Assembly (NCBI RefSeq): GCF_027497255.1
Contig: NZ_CP114903.1
Span: 1,488,001-1,552,000, forward strand
Source of the DNA: Micromonospora sp. WMMD882
GTDB taxonomy: Bacteria; Actinomycetota; Actinomycetes; Mycobacteriales; Micromonosporaceae
Length of the DNA: 64,000 nucleotides
Direction of reading: 5' to 3'
The notes beneath the pieces were generated by a model, which was not told where the DNA came from, did no database searches, and saw only the letters and a list, made by a program, of their open reading frames with translations. The position numbers and the translations under genes are program-made. The number at the start of each line of letters is the position of its first letter. Positions within the stretch are counted from its first letter, which is position 1. Below are positions 35,487 to 44,810 of this stretch, one piece after another.

Positions 35487-36809
35487 TCACGCCGCCGGGG
35501 CCGCCCGCCGACGCAGCTCGTCGGTGAGCAGCGCGGCCAGCCGGTCCAGGCCCTCGTCGATCTGCCCGGGGGTGACCGCGCTCACCGACAGCCGTAGCGC
35601 GGGCGCCGCCGCGGTGTCGTCGTAGAAGTGCGCCATCGGCGTCCAGAGCACCCCGAACTCGCGGGCCGACCTGGTCAGCAGCGCGTCGTCGACCGGGAAC
35701 GGGACGGTCACCACCACGAAGAAACCGCCGCGCGGCACGTTCCAGCCCACCGGCGACGGCGGCGGGAAACGCGCGGCCAGACCGGCGACCAGCCGGCGCA
35801 GGTTTCCCGCGTAGACCGCCCGTTCCCGTACGTTCGCCCCGACCAGGCTGCACCCGTGCTCCAGCAGCCGCCCGCCGATCACCGCCTGGGCGATCGGCGA
35901 GGTGTTGACCGTGACCATGCTCTTGATCTTGGCCAGCTCGTCGGCGAGGAACCCGACCGCGCCGTCCGAGCCCCGGACCCGCTGGTCGGCCAGCACGTAC
36001 CCGACCCGCGCGCCGGGCAGCACCGTCTTGGCGAACGAGCCCAGGTAGACCACCCGCCGCCGGGTGTCCAACGCCTTCAGCGTGGGCAGCCGCCGCCCGG
36101 CGTCGTCGGCGGGGAACAGCCCGTACGGGTTGTCCTCGACGAGCAGCAGGTCCTCCGCGTCGGCCAGGTCCAACAGCCGACGGCGGTCGGCGAGCGAGAG
36201 GCTGACCCCGGACGGGTTCGCGAAGTCCGGCATCACGTAGCACGCCCGGGGCCGCTCCCCGGCGGCCCGCGCCCGGTCGAGCTGCGCGCGCAGGTCGGCC
36301 AGGTCCAGGCCGGCCGGACCGCCGGCCACCGGACGCACCGGGAAGTCCAGCAGCCGCGCCGCGCCGGTCAGCCCGACGTACGTGGGCGAGACGGCGAGCA
36401 GCACGTCCCGGGGGCCGGCCCGCAGCGCCCGGAGCACCAGGAACATCGCCTCCTGGCAGCCGACCGTCACCACCACCGCATCCGGGTCGACGCTGATCTG
36501 CTCGTCCAGGGCCAGGTTGCGGGCCACCAGCTCGTGCAGGATGCCCTTGGTCCGGCCGTACTGGAACAGGGTGCGCCGCGCCTGCGTGGCGTCCTGACCG
36601 AGGTCCTCGGCCAGGTGCCGGCGGAACCGGTCCAGCCAGCGGCCCGGCGCGTCGTCGTCGAAGAACTCCTCGCACGGCCGGCCGGCGGCCAGGCTGATCG
36701 CGTCCGGGTAGTGCTGGGCGATCTCGTTGAGGAAGTTCATCGACCGCAGCGCGGGGTCGTCGACGGCCGGATGCAGGTCACTCACGTCGAGGTCCACCGG
36801 GTCGCTCAC
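35487..36809 (-). CDS. hpgT: HpgT-type PLP aminotransferase (arylglyoxylate to arylglycine)
   Basis: A 440-residue fold-type I aminotransferase. Segments such as SMNFLNEIAQHYPDAISLA, RRTLFQYGRTKGILHEL, RACYVMPDFANPSGVSLS and VVYLGSFAKTVLPGARVGY (with the PLP lysine) follow glycopeptide-cluster HpgT nearly word for word. HpgT converts 4-hydroxybenzoylformate (and the 3,5-dihydroxy analogue) to L-4-hydroxyphenylglycine with an amino donor that regenerates a keto acid. Its GTG start overlaps the HmO stop (GTGA), so the two are translationally coupled. It is the last gene of a four-gene operon with HmO, a hydrolase and a P450. Confidence 0.88.
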   Translation of the reverse strand: MSDPVDLDVSDLHPAVDDPALRSMNFLNEIAQHYPDAISLAAGRPCEEFFDDDAPGRWLDRFRRHLAEDLGQDATQARRTLFQYGRTKGILHELVARNLALDEQISVDPDAVVVTVGCQEAMFLVLRALRAGPRDVLLAVSPTYVGLTGAARLLDFPVRPVAGGPAGLDLADLRAQLDRARAAGERPRACYVMPDFANPSGVSLSLADRRRLLDLADAEDLLLVEDNPYGLFPADDAGRRLPTLKALDTRRRVVYLGSFAKTVLPGARVGYVLADQRVRGSDGAVGFLADELAKIKSMVTVNTSPIAQAVIGGRLLEHGCSLVGANVRERAVYAGNLRRLVAGLAARFPPPSPVGWNVPRGGFFVVVTVPFPVDDALLTRSAREFGVLWTPMAHFYDDTAAAPALRLSVSAVTPGQIDEGLDRLAALLTDELRRRAAPAA

Positions 36810-37993
36810 CCGGGCCCCCCGACGCGGGCCCGGAGCTGCCGGGCCTCGGTCGGGTCGGCGCAGCCGGCCAACGTCAACGCGTCACGCAGCTCCGTGGCGA
36901 GCAGCGCCAGCGCCTGCTCGGCCCCGGCCCGCCCGGCCACCGCCAGCGCCCACAGCAGCGGACGCCCGACCAGCGCCCCGGTCGCCCCCAGCGCCAGGGC
37001 ACGCAGCACGTCGACCCCGCCGCGGACCCCGCTGTCCAGCAGCACCTCGCAGCGGTCGGCCACCGCCGCGACCACCTCGGGGAGCATGGTCACGCTGGCC
37101 GGAGCGCCGTCGAGCTGCCGGCCGCCGTGGTTGGAGACGACCACCGCGTCCGCGCCGACGGACGCCGCGAGGGTGGCGTCCCGGGGGTCGAGGATGCCCT
37201 TGACCAGCAACGGCAGCCGGGTCTCCGCGCGCAGCCACTCCAGGTCCGGCCAGGTCAGCGCCGGGGCGAAGACCGCCCCGGTGTGCGCGGCCACCGCCGA
37301 CACCCCCGGTGTCCCCCGGTGGGCCAGGTCGTCGCGGCCACCCGGCAGGTTCGCGGCGACCACGTCGGCGGGCAACGAGAACGCGTTGCGCACGTCCCGC
37401 AGCCGCCGACCGAGCACCGGCACGTCCACGGTGACCATCAGCGCCGCGCAACCGGCCTCCTCGGCGCGGGCCAGCAGGTCGACGACCAGGGCCCGGTCCC
37501 GCAGCCAGTAAAGCTGGAACCAGACCTCAGCGCCGGTCCCGGCCACCTCCTCGATCGGACAGCTGCCCAGGGTGCTCGCCACGTACGGCACGCCCGCGGC
37601 GCGGGCCGCCCCGGCCAGGGCCAGCTCGCCGTCCGGGTGCAGCAGTTTCTGGTACGCCATCGGCGCGACCGCCACCGGCAACGCCGACGGCCGGCCCACC
37701 AGCGCCGTGTCCAGCCTCGGCGCGCCCACCCCGCGCAGCACCCGGGGCAGCACCGTCACCTCGTCCAGGGCGGCCCGGTTCGCCGCGAGGGTGGTCTCCG
37801 CGCCGCTGCCGCCGGAGACGAAGTCCCACACCGGGGCGGGCAACGCGGCCCGCGCCCGGTCGGCGAAGTCGGCCAGGCAGACCACCGGCCCACCGACCGA
37901 CCGCCCGGCGGGCACCGCGGGCCCGGCGGACACCGCGGACCCGGCGGACACCGCGGACCCGGCGGGCACCGCGGAGGCCGGCGACTCAGCCAT
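36806..37993 (-). CDS. hmo: 4-hydroxymandelate oxidase (HmO)
   Basis: A 395-residue FMN-dependent alpha-hydroxy-acid oxidase. From residue 37 on it follows HmO of glycopeptide clusters: WDFVSGGSGAETTLAANR, AVAPMAYQKLLHPDGELALA, WFQLYWLRDRAL, TVDVPVLGRRLRDVRNAF and VVVSNHGGRQLDGA, where the His is catalytic and the Arg binds carboxylate. It oxidises (S)-4-hydroxymandelate to 4-hydroxybenzoylformate with O2. The first 30 residues are a low-complexity Ala/Gly/Ser/Val/Pro repeat that HmO does not normally carry. The start at ATG 37993 overlaps the hydrolase end by 8 bases. A lactate-oxidase-like specificity is less likely given its HpgT partner. Confidence 0.87.
   Translation of the reverse strand: MAESPASAVPAGSAVSAGSAVSAGPAVPAGRSVGGPVVCLADFADRARAALPAPVWDFVSGGSGAETTLAANRAALDEVTVLPRVLRGVGAPRLDTALVGRPSALPVAVAPMAYQKLLHPDGELALAGAARAAGVPYVASTLGSCPIEEVAGTGAEVWFQLYWLRDRALVVDLLARAEEAGCAALMVTVDVPVLGRRLRDVRNAFSLPADVVAANLPGGRDDLAHRGTPGVSAVAAHTGAVFAPALTWPDLEWLRAETRLPLLVKGILDPRDATLAASVGADAVVVSNHGGRQLDGAPASVTMLPEVVAAVADRCEVLLDSGVRGGVDVLRALALGATGALVGRPLLWALAVAGRAGAEQALALLATELRDALTLAGCADPTEARQLRARVGGPG
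37913..37974. repeat. 18-bp tandem repeat inside the hmo 5' end
   Basis: CACCGCGG recurs at 37913, 37931, 37949 and 37967, an exact 18-base period with near-identical units. It encodes repeating six-residue blocks (AGSAVS type) in the N-terminal extension of HmO. An in-frame repeat of this kind can change copy number between strains without breaking the gene. Confidence 0.8.
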
Positions 37994-38987
37994 CGGCCCG
38001 CCTCGCGCCGACCGGCCGGCCGGCCCCGGCGGCGTACGTCGCGCCGGCCTCCGAGGTGAGCAGCCGACCGCGCAGCCACCCGGCCGCCTGGTCGACGGCC
38101 CGCCGTCCACCGTCGAGGACACCCGACATGGCGAAGAACCCGTGGACCATGCCGGGGTAGCGGGACAGCTCGGTCGGCACCCCGGCGTCCCGGAGACGTT
38201 CGGCGTACCGCTCCCCCTCGTCGCGCAGCGGGTCGTACTCGGCGGTGATCACCAGAGCCGGGGGCAGGCCGCCGAGGTCGTCGGCGAGCAGCGGCGAGGC
38301 GAGCGGGTTCCGCCCGTCGGCCGGGTCGGCCAGGTAGTGCCCCCAGTACCACTCGACGGAGGTCCGGTTGAACAGGTACGGGTCGTCGGCGGCGCGCATC
38401 GACTCCGTCTCGCCCCGGTGGACGGTGTTCGGGTAGACCAGGAGCTGGCCGGCCAGCTCCGGAGCGCCGTCCCGGCGGGCGAGCAGGGTGACCGCCGCGG
38501 CCAGGTTGCCGCCGGCGCTGTCCCCGCCCACGGCCAGCCGCCGGGGGTCGACGCCCAGCTCGGCGGCGTGCGCGGCGATCCAGGTGGTCGCGGCGTGGCA
38601 GTCCAGCACGGCGGCGGGGAACCGGTGCTCCGGGGCGAGCCGGTAGCCCACGGTGATCACCTGGCAGGGCACCGCGTTGGCGAGTCGACGACAGATCCCG
38701 TCGGCGGTGTCGACGCTGCCGAGGGTCCAGCCGCCACCGAAGAAGTAGACCAGGGTGGGCAGCGGGCCCGCCCCGGCCGGCCGGTGGATCCGGATCGGCA
38801 GGTCGCCGTCCGGGCCGGGCACGTGCGTGTCGCGTACCTCGTGCACCGGCTCGGCGTCACCGCCGCCGGCCCGGATCGCGGCCAGGTCGGCGGCGCGGGC
38901 CTCGGCGAGGGTCTGCTGGTAGAGCTGCGGCGTGCCGGCCGCCGCCCGACGGGCACGGTACGCCACGACCTGCGGGTCGAGGGGCAT
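37986..38987 (-). CDS. Alpha/beta hydrolase of the HSL-like esterase family
   Basis: A 333-residue hydrolase with the nucleophile motif GDSAGG, an Asp in DPLRDEG and a His in GMVHGFFAM, a complete Ser-Asp-His triad. The oxyanion-hole motif is FFGGGW where the family has HGGGW, so the first His is replaced by Phe. Cytoplasmic, no signal peptide. In the operon it lies between the P450 and HmO, so it may release or edit an ester or thioester in the arylglycine branch. The actual substrate is unknown. Confidence 0.82.
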   Translation of the reverse strand: MPLDPQVVAYRARRAAAGTPQLYQQTLAEARAADLAAIRAGGGDAEPVHEVRDTHVPGPDGDLPIRIHRPAGAGPLPTLVYFFGGGWTLGSVDTADGICRRLANAVPCQVITVGYRLAPEHRFPAAVLDCHAATTWIAAHAAELGVDPRRLAVGGDSAGGNLAAAVTLLARRDGAPELAGQLLVYPNTVHRGETESMRAADDPYLFNRTSVEWYWGHYLADPADGRNPLASPLLADDLGGLPPALVITAEYDPLRDEGERYAERLRDAGVPTELSRYPGMVHGFFAMSGVLDGGRRAVDQAAGWLRGRLLTSEAGATYAAGAGRPVGARRADG

Positions 38988-38996
38988 GTCGGTCTC

Positions 38997-40214
38997 CTAA
39001 CCGCCGGTGGTGACGAAGAGCTTGTCGATGCCGCGCAGGAACAGGCTGCCGCTGTAGGCGGGCGGCGCGGTGACGGCCAACCCGGGGAAGCGGGCCAGCA
39101 GCCGGGGCAGGGCGAGTCGCCCCTCCAGCCGGGAGACCGCCGCTCCCAGGCAGAAGTGCAGACCCATCCCGAACGCCAGCGACGGCGGACCGGCGCGGCG
39201 CGGGTCGAACCGGTCCGGGTCGGGGAACCGGACCGGATCCCGGTTCGCGCCGGCGAGCAGCAGCAGCACGTTCTCGTCCCGGGCCACCGGGACGCCGGCC
39301 AGGTCGACGTCGTGCGGCGCGGCGCGGGCCAGGAAGTGCACCGGGTTGCGCAACCGCAGGATCTCGTCGACGCTTCCGGCCGCGAGGGCGTCGTCACCGG
39401 GCAGCGCGGCGGCCACCGCCGGGTGCTCCAGCAGCAGCGGGAGCCCGTTGCTGAGCAGGTAGACGGTGGTGACGAAGCTGGCGTTGAACAGCACGACCAG
39501 GTTGCTGATCAGCTCGTCCTCGGTGAGCTCGACGCCACCGGAGTCCAGCGCCTCGACCAACGCGCTGATCAGGTCCGCGCCGGGGGCGCGGCGACGTACG
39601 GCGATCAGGTCGCGGTAGAACCCGCGCAGCTCGGCGGCGGCGGTGTCGGCGGCGGCCAGCCGTTGCGGGGTCTTGCCGGCCACGTCGAGGAAGTCGTCGA
39701 GCCGGTCCACCCGCTCCCGGTACCAGGTCAGGTCGGTCGCGGGAATGCCGACGAACTCCGCCATCACCAGGGCCGGCACCGGGTGGGCGAAGTCGGCGAC
39801 GAAGTCGACCTCGACGCCGCCGGCGCCGTGCTCGGCCATCCGCTCCAGGCAGGCGTCCACGACCCGGGCCACCACCGGCTCCAGCGCCCCCAACCGGCGC
39901 GGGGTGAACGCCTTCGCGAAGACCTGCCGCATCCGGGTGTGCTCCGGCGGGTTGACGAACATCATCGAGGTCTGGAAGGTGCGGGTCACCTCGTGTTCCT
40001 GCCAGCGCGGCGGCGCCTGCTTGTAGAAGCCCGGGTCACGCAGCACCCCGGCGACCACGTCGTAGCCGACCGCGACGGCCGACACCGCCCGGTGCTCGCC
40101 CCGCCGCGGGACGGCGGCGACCGGCCCGAGCGCGTGCAGGGCGGCGTAGTACGGGTAGGGATCCTGCCGACCGGCCTCGCTGTAGAGGCCGGTGAGGATC
40201 GATGCGACGTCCAC
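38997..40214 (-). CDS. Cytochrome P450 (actinobacterial, biosynthetic type)
   Basis: A 405-residue soluble P450. The haem-binding loop is FGMGLHFCLGA with Cys355, and the ExxR motif is in DEILRLRNP. The I-helix, which normally has AGxxT with an acid-alcohol pair for O2 activation, reads LFNASFVTTVY here, so the acid is missing. This is seen in some P450s that act on carrier-bound or unusual substrates. It is the first gene of the operon leading to hmo and hpgT and may hydroxylate or cross-couple an aryl unit. Confidence 0.88.
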   Translation of the reverse strand: MDVASILTGLYSEAGRQDPYPYYAALHALGPVAAVPRRGEHRAVSAVAVGYDVVAGVLRDPGFYKQAPPRWQEHEVTRTFQTSMMFVNPPEHTRMRQVFAKAFTPRRLGALEPVVARVVDACLERMAEHGAGGVEVDFVADFAHPVPALVMAEFVGIPATDLTWYRERVDRLDDFLDVAGKTPQRLAAADTAAAELRGFYRDLIAVRRRAPGADLISALVEALDSGGVELTEDELISNLVVLFNASFVTTVYLLSNGLPLLLEHPAVAAALPGDDALAAGSVDEILRLRNPVHFLARAAPHDVDLAGVPVARDENVLLLLAGANRDPVRFPDPDRFDPRRAGPPSLAFGMGLHFCLGAAVSRLEGRLALPRLLARFPGLAVTAPPAYSGSLFLRGIDKLFVTTGG

Positions 40215-40244
40215 GTGTGCAGTTTCCTCCCCAGGTACGACGGC

Positions 40245-40281
40245 CGGAAGCGGCGGGGGTGTCCGACCCCCGCCGCTTCCG
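40245..40281. terminator. Perfect 16-bp hairpin after the SGNH gene
   Basis: Arms 40245-40260 and 40266-40281 pair without mismatch around a 5-base loop. It ends the leftward SGNH transcript before the P450 operon begins, so that operon should have its own promoter between 40215 and 40244 or read-through. Confidence 0.8.
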
Positions 40282-40290
40282 CCGGTTGCG

Positions 40291-41601
40291 CTACAGCCCG
40301 AGCAGACGCAGCGGGATCGCCGCCGCCATCGCCTGGTTGCCCAGGTCGTTCGGGTGGATGTGGTCGCCCGAGTCGTACGTGGCCAGCAGCCGGCTCGGCC
40401 GCGCCGGGTCCCGCAGCGCCCGGTCGAAGTCGATCACGCCGTCGAACTCGGCGCTGCCGCGCAGGTACGCGTTGACCGCCTGCCGGGTGGCCTCCTTCTC
40501 CGGCGTCCAGACGCCCGGCTCGCCGTGCCCCTCGTACGGGGTGAGCGTGCCGACCAGGCTGGTCAGGCCGCGCTGGCGGACCTGCTGGTTGATCTGCCGC
40601 AGGCTGGCGATGATGCTCTCGGCGGAGTCACCGGACATCCAGATGTCGTTGATGCCGAGGTGGGTCACGACGGTCTTCACCCCGGTCTGGGCGAAGACGT
40701 CCTCGTTGAGCCGGGCCAGGGCGTTCGGCCCCAGCTCGTGGTAGCCGGGGAAGCCGCCCGCGCCGGGCTCGGTGCCCTCGTGGTTGAGCCGGTTGCCGGC
40801 CAGGCTGGCGTTGAGCACGCCCGGGGTGCGGACCTCGGCGCGGGTGTCGATGAACCGGTCGGCGAGGAAGTCCGGCCAGCGCTTGTTCGCGTTGACGGTG
40901 GTCTTGTTGCCGTCACCGATCGAGTCGCTGAGCACCACCACCGACCCCGGGCTCATCCGCCGCTCGACGTCGACGCCGGAGAGGAAGAACCAGCAGCAGT
41001 CCGGGCGGATCGAGAAGCCCGCGCCGTCGGCGGCCCCGGTGAGGTCGGTCGCGCCGATGTAGGTGGTCTGCCGGGACTGGCCGTGGAACGTGACCGGCCC
41101 GGTGAGGGTCGGGAAGTACAGCGTCACCACCAGGTCCTGCTGCTCGCCGACCGGCAGGGCGACCGGGTCGCTCAGCAGCTCGCCACCCTTGTGCATGGTG
41201 GTCGTGGCGGCCCCGCCGAAGGTCAGCTCGCGCACCGTCGAGGTGTCCACGTCGGACAGGTCATCGGGGGTGGCGGTGTTCGGCCTGGCGACGGTGGCCC
41301 GGCCGAGCTGGACGGCCTGCTCACCGTAGACGTTGCTGAGTCGTACGCGCAGCCGGTCGCCGCCGACGGTGGTGTGCACGACCATCCGTACGCTCTGGTT
41401 GTTGAGACCGGTGTTGGTCAGCCCGACCGAGTTGCCCCGGGTGACCGCGGCGGCCCAGGTGCCCGCCCACACCTCGCGCGCCCGGTCGTTGCGGTCGGCG
41501 GCGTCGGTGGACGGGCCGGCGCTGGCCACCACGGCCGGTGTGCCGGTGACCAGCAGCGCCGCGGCCGCAGCCACGACCTGCCATCGTTTCGGGGTCGACA
41601 T
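40291..41601 (-). CDS. Secreted SGNH/GDSL-family hydrolase
   Basis: A 436-residue exported esterase. It has a Sec signal (residues 1-28) and an N-terminal beta domain (about 40-205). The SGNH domain has VVLSDSIGDG for block I (SDS in place of GDS), TRAEVRTP, NASLAGNR for block II, VTHLGINDIW for block III, and a catalytic GDHIHPND at the end. It probably cleaves acyl or acetyl esters on a polymer outside the cell. GGAGG precedes ATG 41601. It is monocistronic. Confidence 0.88.
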   Translation of the reverse strand: MSTPKRWQVVAAAAALLVTGTPAVVASAGPSTDAADRNDRAREVWAGTWAAAVTRGNSVGLTNTGLNNQSVRMVVHTTVGGDRLRVRLSNVYGEQAVQLGRATVARPNTATPDDLSDVDTSTVRELTFGGAATTTMHKGGELLSDPVALPVGEQQDLVVTLYFPTLTGPVTFHGQSRQTTYIGATDLTGAADGAGFSIRPDCCWFFLSGVDVERRMSPGSVVVLSDSIGDGNKTTVNANKRWPDFLADRFIDTRAEVRTPGVLNASLAGNRLNHEGTEPGAGGFPGYHELGPNALARLNEDVFAQTGVKTVVTHLGINDIWMSGDSAESIIASLRQINQQVRQRGLTSLVGTLTPYEGHGEPGVWTPEKEATRQAVNAYLRGSAEFDGVIDFDRALRDPARPSRLLATYDSGDHIHPNDLGNQAMAAAIPLRLLGL

Positions 41602-41916
41602 TGAACCTCCATTATCGGCAGCCCAGGGCCGTTCGACGACGGCAGCGCCTGGACGATGGTCCAGAAACCTAGCCCCGTGCCCCACAGGCGTCAATCAACC
41701 GGATCGACATGATCAACTACCCCACGGCCGACGCCCCGCGACGATCGGCTCTGGCCCGCCGCGGCACCGTCCACCTAGGCTCGACGGGCGGCGGCGCGGC
41801 CGTCGACCGCACCTCGACGCCGTCCCGCCGCAGCCACGACTCCCGCTCCGGCCGGGCGCGTCCTGTCCGGACGGCAGCCGCCGGCGGGGCGCCCCGAACC
41901 CGATGGGAGCTGCCGC
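41602..41916. other. Divergent intergenic region
   Basis: I see no gene here. It contains the promoters of the secreted SGNH gene and of the ligase-exporter pair. The stretch 41600-41720 is the least GC-rich part. No clear operator palindrome is visible. Confidence 0.4.
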
Positions 41917-43515
41917 ATGTCCGACGGATCCGCGCGCCCGACGACGTACGTGCACGACGCGCTGGCGCTGTTCGCCGGGTACGGCGACCGGGAGGCGCTG
42001 GTCGGCGGCGACCGGCGGCTCTCCTACCGGGAGGTCGCCGCCGAGATCCGGGCGTTGGCCCGCCGGTTGCGTCGGCACGGCGTCCGCCCCGGCGCGGCGG
42101 TGCTGGTGGTGGCGGGCAACGTGGTCGAGGCGCCCCTGCTGCAACTCGCCCTGCACCTGCTCGGCTGCCGGTCGATGTGGGTCGCGCCGGTCACCTCCCG
42201 CCGGGAGATCGACGAGTTCGTCCGGCTGGCCCGTCCGGACGCCGTCGTCTACGACGCCCGCCGCCCGGACGGCCTCGGCCCCGACCTGGTCGCCGCGCTG
42301 CCCGGCGTGCTGGTGTGCTGCCTCGGCCCCGGACCCGGCCCGGACCTGACCGTCCCCGACGACGACGTGCCCGACCTGACCGCGCCCGCCGACGCCGATG
42401 CCGCCGTCGACCCGGCCGGAATCGGGCCGGCGCCGGAGTCCTTCCTGCAGACCAGCGGCAGCACCGGCACGCCCAAGCTGGTGCACCACCGGGAGAGCTT
42501 CTACCGGCAGGTCCTCGCCATCGCCGGGGCGCTCCGGGACAGCGGCGCCCCCCTGCTGCGGCACCTGTCGCACTCCCCCATGTGGATCGCCAGCGGACAG
42601 GTGACCACGCTCGTCAACCTGTTCACCGGCGGGGTACTGTTCCTGGCCGACGACTGGGACCCGGCCCGCTTCGTCGCCACCGTCGACCGGGAACGGATCA
42701 ACTCCACCTTCCTCACCCCGCCGATGCTCTACGAGGTGCTCGACCACCCGGCGCTGGACGGCGCGGACTTCACCGACATGTTCATGTTCAACGTCGGCGG
42801 CGGTCCGGCCGCGCCGGCCCGGCTCCGGCAGGCCATCGCCCGGTTCGGCCCGGTGCTGCGGATCGTGTACGGGCTCAGCGAGGCCGTCGTCGTCACCGCG
42901 TTGCCGCAGTTGACCGAGGACCCGACGCGCCCGCAGCGGCTGCGCTCCTGCGGCCGCCCGTACGGCGACGTCGAGCTGGAGGTCCGCGACCCCGACGGAC
43001 GGCCGCTGCCGGCGGGCGTGGACGGCGAGGTGTGGGTCCGTACGAGGCTCAGCTTCGTCGGCTACTTCGGGCAGCCGGAGCTGACCGCCGACACCCTGGT
43101 CGACGGTTGGGTCCGCACCCGCGACCTCGGACACGTCGACGGCGACGGCTACCTCTACCTCGTCGACCGGCTGGCCGACCGGATCCTCACCGGGCGGCGG
43201 AGCTGGCCCATCCACAGCCGCCCGATCGAGGACGTGCTGGCCGGGCACCCGCAGGTCGCCGCCGCCGCGGTGATCGGGGCGCCCGGCGACGACGGAGCGG
43301 AGACCCCGTACGCGTACGTGACGCCCGTCCCCGGCGCGACGGTCACCGGGGCGGAGCTGGTCGACCTGGTGACCCGGGAGCTGGGTGAGCTGTGGGCGCC
43401 GCAGCAGGTCGAGTTCGTCGACAGGTTGCCGGTCAACCGCTCCCACAAGGTGGACAAGCCCGCCCTGCGCGCCCGGCACACCGCCACACGGCAGGCGATC
43501 GGCGTCATCCGGTGA
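41917..43515 (+). CDS. Class I acyl-adenylate/CoA ligase
   Basis: A 532-residue adenylate-forming enzyme. The P-loop is TSGSTGTPKLVHH, the A5-type motif is YGLSEA, GWVRTRDLGHVDGDGYLYL is the hinge region, and the catalytic lysine lies in NRSHKVDKPALR. It activates a carboxylic acid as an acyl-AMP for CoA or carrier loading. The following exporter gene starts inside its stop codon (GTGA), linking the two. The substrate is unknown; an aryl acid fits the neighbourhood but is not shown. Confidence 0.85.
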   Translation: MSDGSARPTTYVHDALALFAGYGDREALVGGDRRLSYREVAAEIRALARRLRRHGVRPGAAVLVVAGNVVEAPLLQLALHLLGCRSMWVAPVTSRREIDEFVRLARPDAVVYDARRPDGLGPDLVAALPGVLVCCLGPGPGPDLTVPDDDVPDLTAPADADAAVDPAGIGPAPESFLQTSGSTGTPKLVHHRESFYRQVLAIAGALRDSGAPLLRHLSHSPMWIASGQVTTLVNLFTGGVLFLADDWDPARFVATVDRERINSTFLTPPMLYEVLDHPALDGADFTDMFMFNVGGGPAAPARLRQAIARFGPVLRIVYGLSEAVVVTALPQLTEDPTRPQRLRSCGRPYGDVELEVRDPDGRPLPAGVDGEVWVRTRLSFVGYFGQPELTADTLVDGWVRTRDLGHVDGDGYLYLVDRLADRILTGRRSWPIHSRPIEDVLAGHPQVAAAAVIGAPGDDGAETPYAYVTPVPGATVTGAELVDLVTRELGELWAPQQVEFVDRLPVNRSHKVDKPALRARHTATRQAIGVIR

Positions 43516-44810
43516 CGCCGAGGGCGCGGCTGGCCACCCTGGTCGCCGCCGACATCGTCTCCACGCTGGGCAGCCGCGTGTCGATCGTGGCGATCCCCTG
43601 GCTGGTGCTGGAGACCACCGGCAGCCCGGCCATGATGGGACTGGTCGCGGCGGCGGAGACGATTCCGTACCTGTTGAGCAGCGCGCTGGCCGCGCCGCTG
43701 GCCGACCGGGTCGGGTTGCGGCGGACCTCGGTGGTGGCCGACGTGGGCAGCGCCGCCGGGATGCTCGCGGTGGCGTTGGCCCCCTGGCTGGGCCTGCCCG
43801 CGCTGGTCGTCCTGGTCGCGGTGGTCGGCGGGCTGCGCGGCATCGGCGACCGGGTCAAGCACGCGATGATGCGTCCGGCCGCCGAGGCCGCCGGGGTACG
43901 CCTGATCCGGCTCACCTCGGTCTACGAGGGACTCAACCGGGTGGTCACGCTGCTCGGGGCGAGCCTCGGCGGGCTGCTGATCCTCTGGTTCGGCGTCACC
44001 ACGGCGCTGCTCATCGACGCGGTCAGCTTCGCCGGCTGCGCCCTGCTGGTCGGACTGTTCGTCGCGCTGCCCACCGTCGCGCCGGCCGACGGCGATCCCA
44101 CCGACGCCCGGGAGGGCTACTGGACGGCGTTGCGCGGCGGCTTCCGGTACGTGCGCGCCGACCGGTTGCTGCGCGACATGCTGGTGGTGGTGTTCGCGTT
44201 GAACCTGGTGACCAACGCCAGCATCGCGGTGTTCGTCCCGCTCTGGGTCGACCAGGTGCTGCGCTCCCCCGCCGGGCTCAGCCTGGTGCTCGGCGCGTTC
44301 GGCGGCGGGGCGCTGCTGGGCAGTCTGGTCTTCACCTGGCTCGGTTCCCGACTGCCCCCGTTCGCCACCTTCGTGGCCGGCGCGGCGTTGTGCGGCACGC
44401 CCCGGCTCTTCGCCCTGGCCGCGACCGACGACCTGGGCACCGTGACGGCGGTGACCTTCGTGTCCGCGATCGGGGTCGGCGCGATCAACCCGCTGCTCGG
44501 CGTGGCGCTGTACGAACGGGTACCGCAGGCGTTGCAGACCCGGGTCATCGGCATCGCCGGGGCGGTCGGCTTCGCCGGACTGCCGGCCGGCGCGCTGCTC
44601 GCCGGTTGGGGTGTGGCCCTGTTCGGGCTGACCCCGGCCCTGCTGCTCCTGGCGTTCGCCTGTCTGGTCGTGACCGCCGTGCCGCTGGTCGGCACGGGAC
44701 GGTCGGCGCGCGCCCGGCCCGACCTGCCGCCGTCGGCCGCCCAGCCTGGTGGCACGGCTCCGCCCCGGCGGGGGCGAAGCGTCGCCGCAGATCGTCACGG
44801 GCGGGTGTAG
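43512..44810 (+). CDS. MFS exporter
   Basis: A 432-residue membrane protein with 12 predicted helices in the DHA-like layout. The first helix LATLVAADIVSTLGSRVSIV is followed by a GLVAAAETIPYLLSS region and a GVGAINPLLGVALYERVP region in the second half. It likely exports a small molecule or its precursors. GTG 43512 is coupled to the ligase stop. Being next to a biosynthetic ligase, it is a candidate self-resistance or secretion gene for the cluster. Confidence 0.88.
   Translation: MTPRARLATLVAADIVSTLGSRVSIVAIPWLVLETTGSPAMMGLVAAAETIPYLLSSALAAPLADRVGLRRTSVVADVGSAAGMLAVALAPWLGLPALVVLVAVVGGLRGIGDRVKHAMMRPAAEAAGVRLIRLTSVYEGLNRVVTLLGASLGGLLILWFGVTTALLIDAVSFAGCALLVGLFVALPTVAPADGDPTDAREGYWTALRGGFRYVRADRLLRDMLVVVFALNLVTNASIAVFVPLWVDQVLRSPAGLSLVLGAFGGGALLGSLVFTWLGSRLPPFATFVAGAALCGTPRLFALAATDDLGTVTAVTFVSAIGVGAINPLLGVALYERVPQALQTRVIGIAGAVGFAGLPAGALLAGWGVALFGLTPALLLLAFACLVVTAVPLVGTGRSARARPDLPPSAAQPGGTAPPRRGRSVAADRHGRV

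Noticed and set aside
37913..37974. CRISPR-like or structural DNA repeat
   Set aside because: The 18-bp units are contiguous, in frame with HmO and encode a simple peptide repeat.
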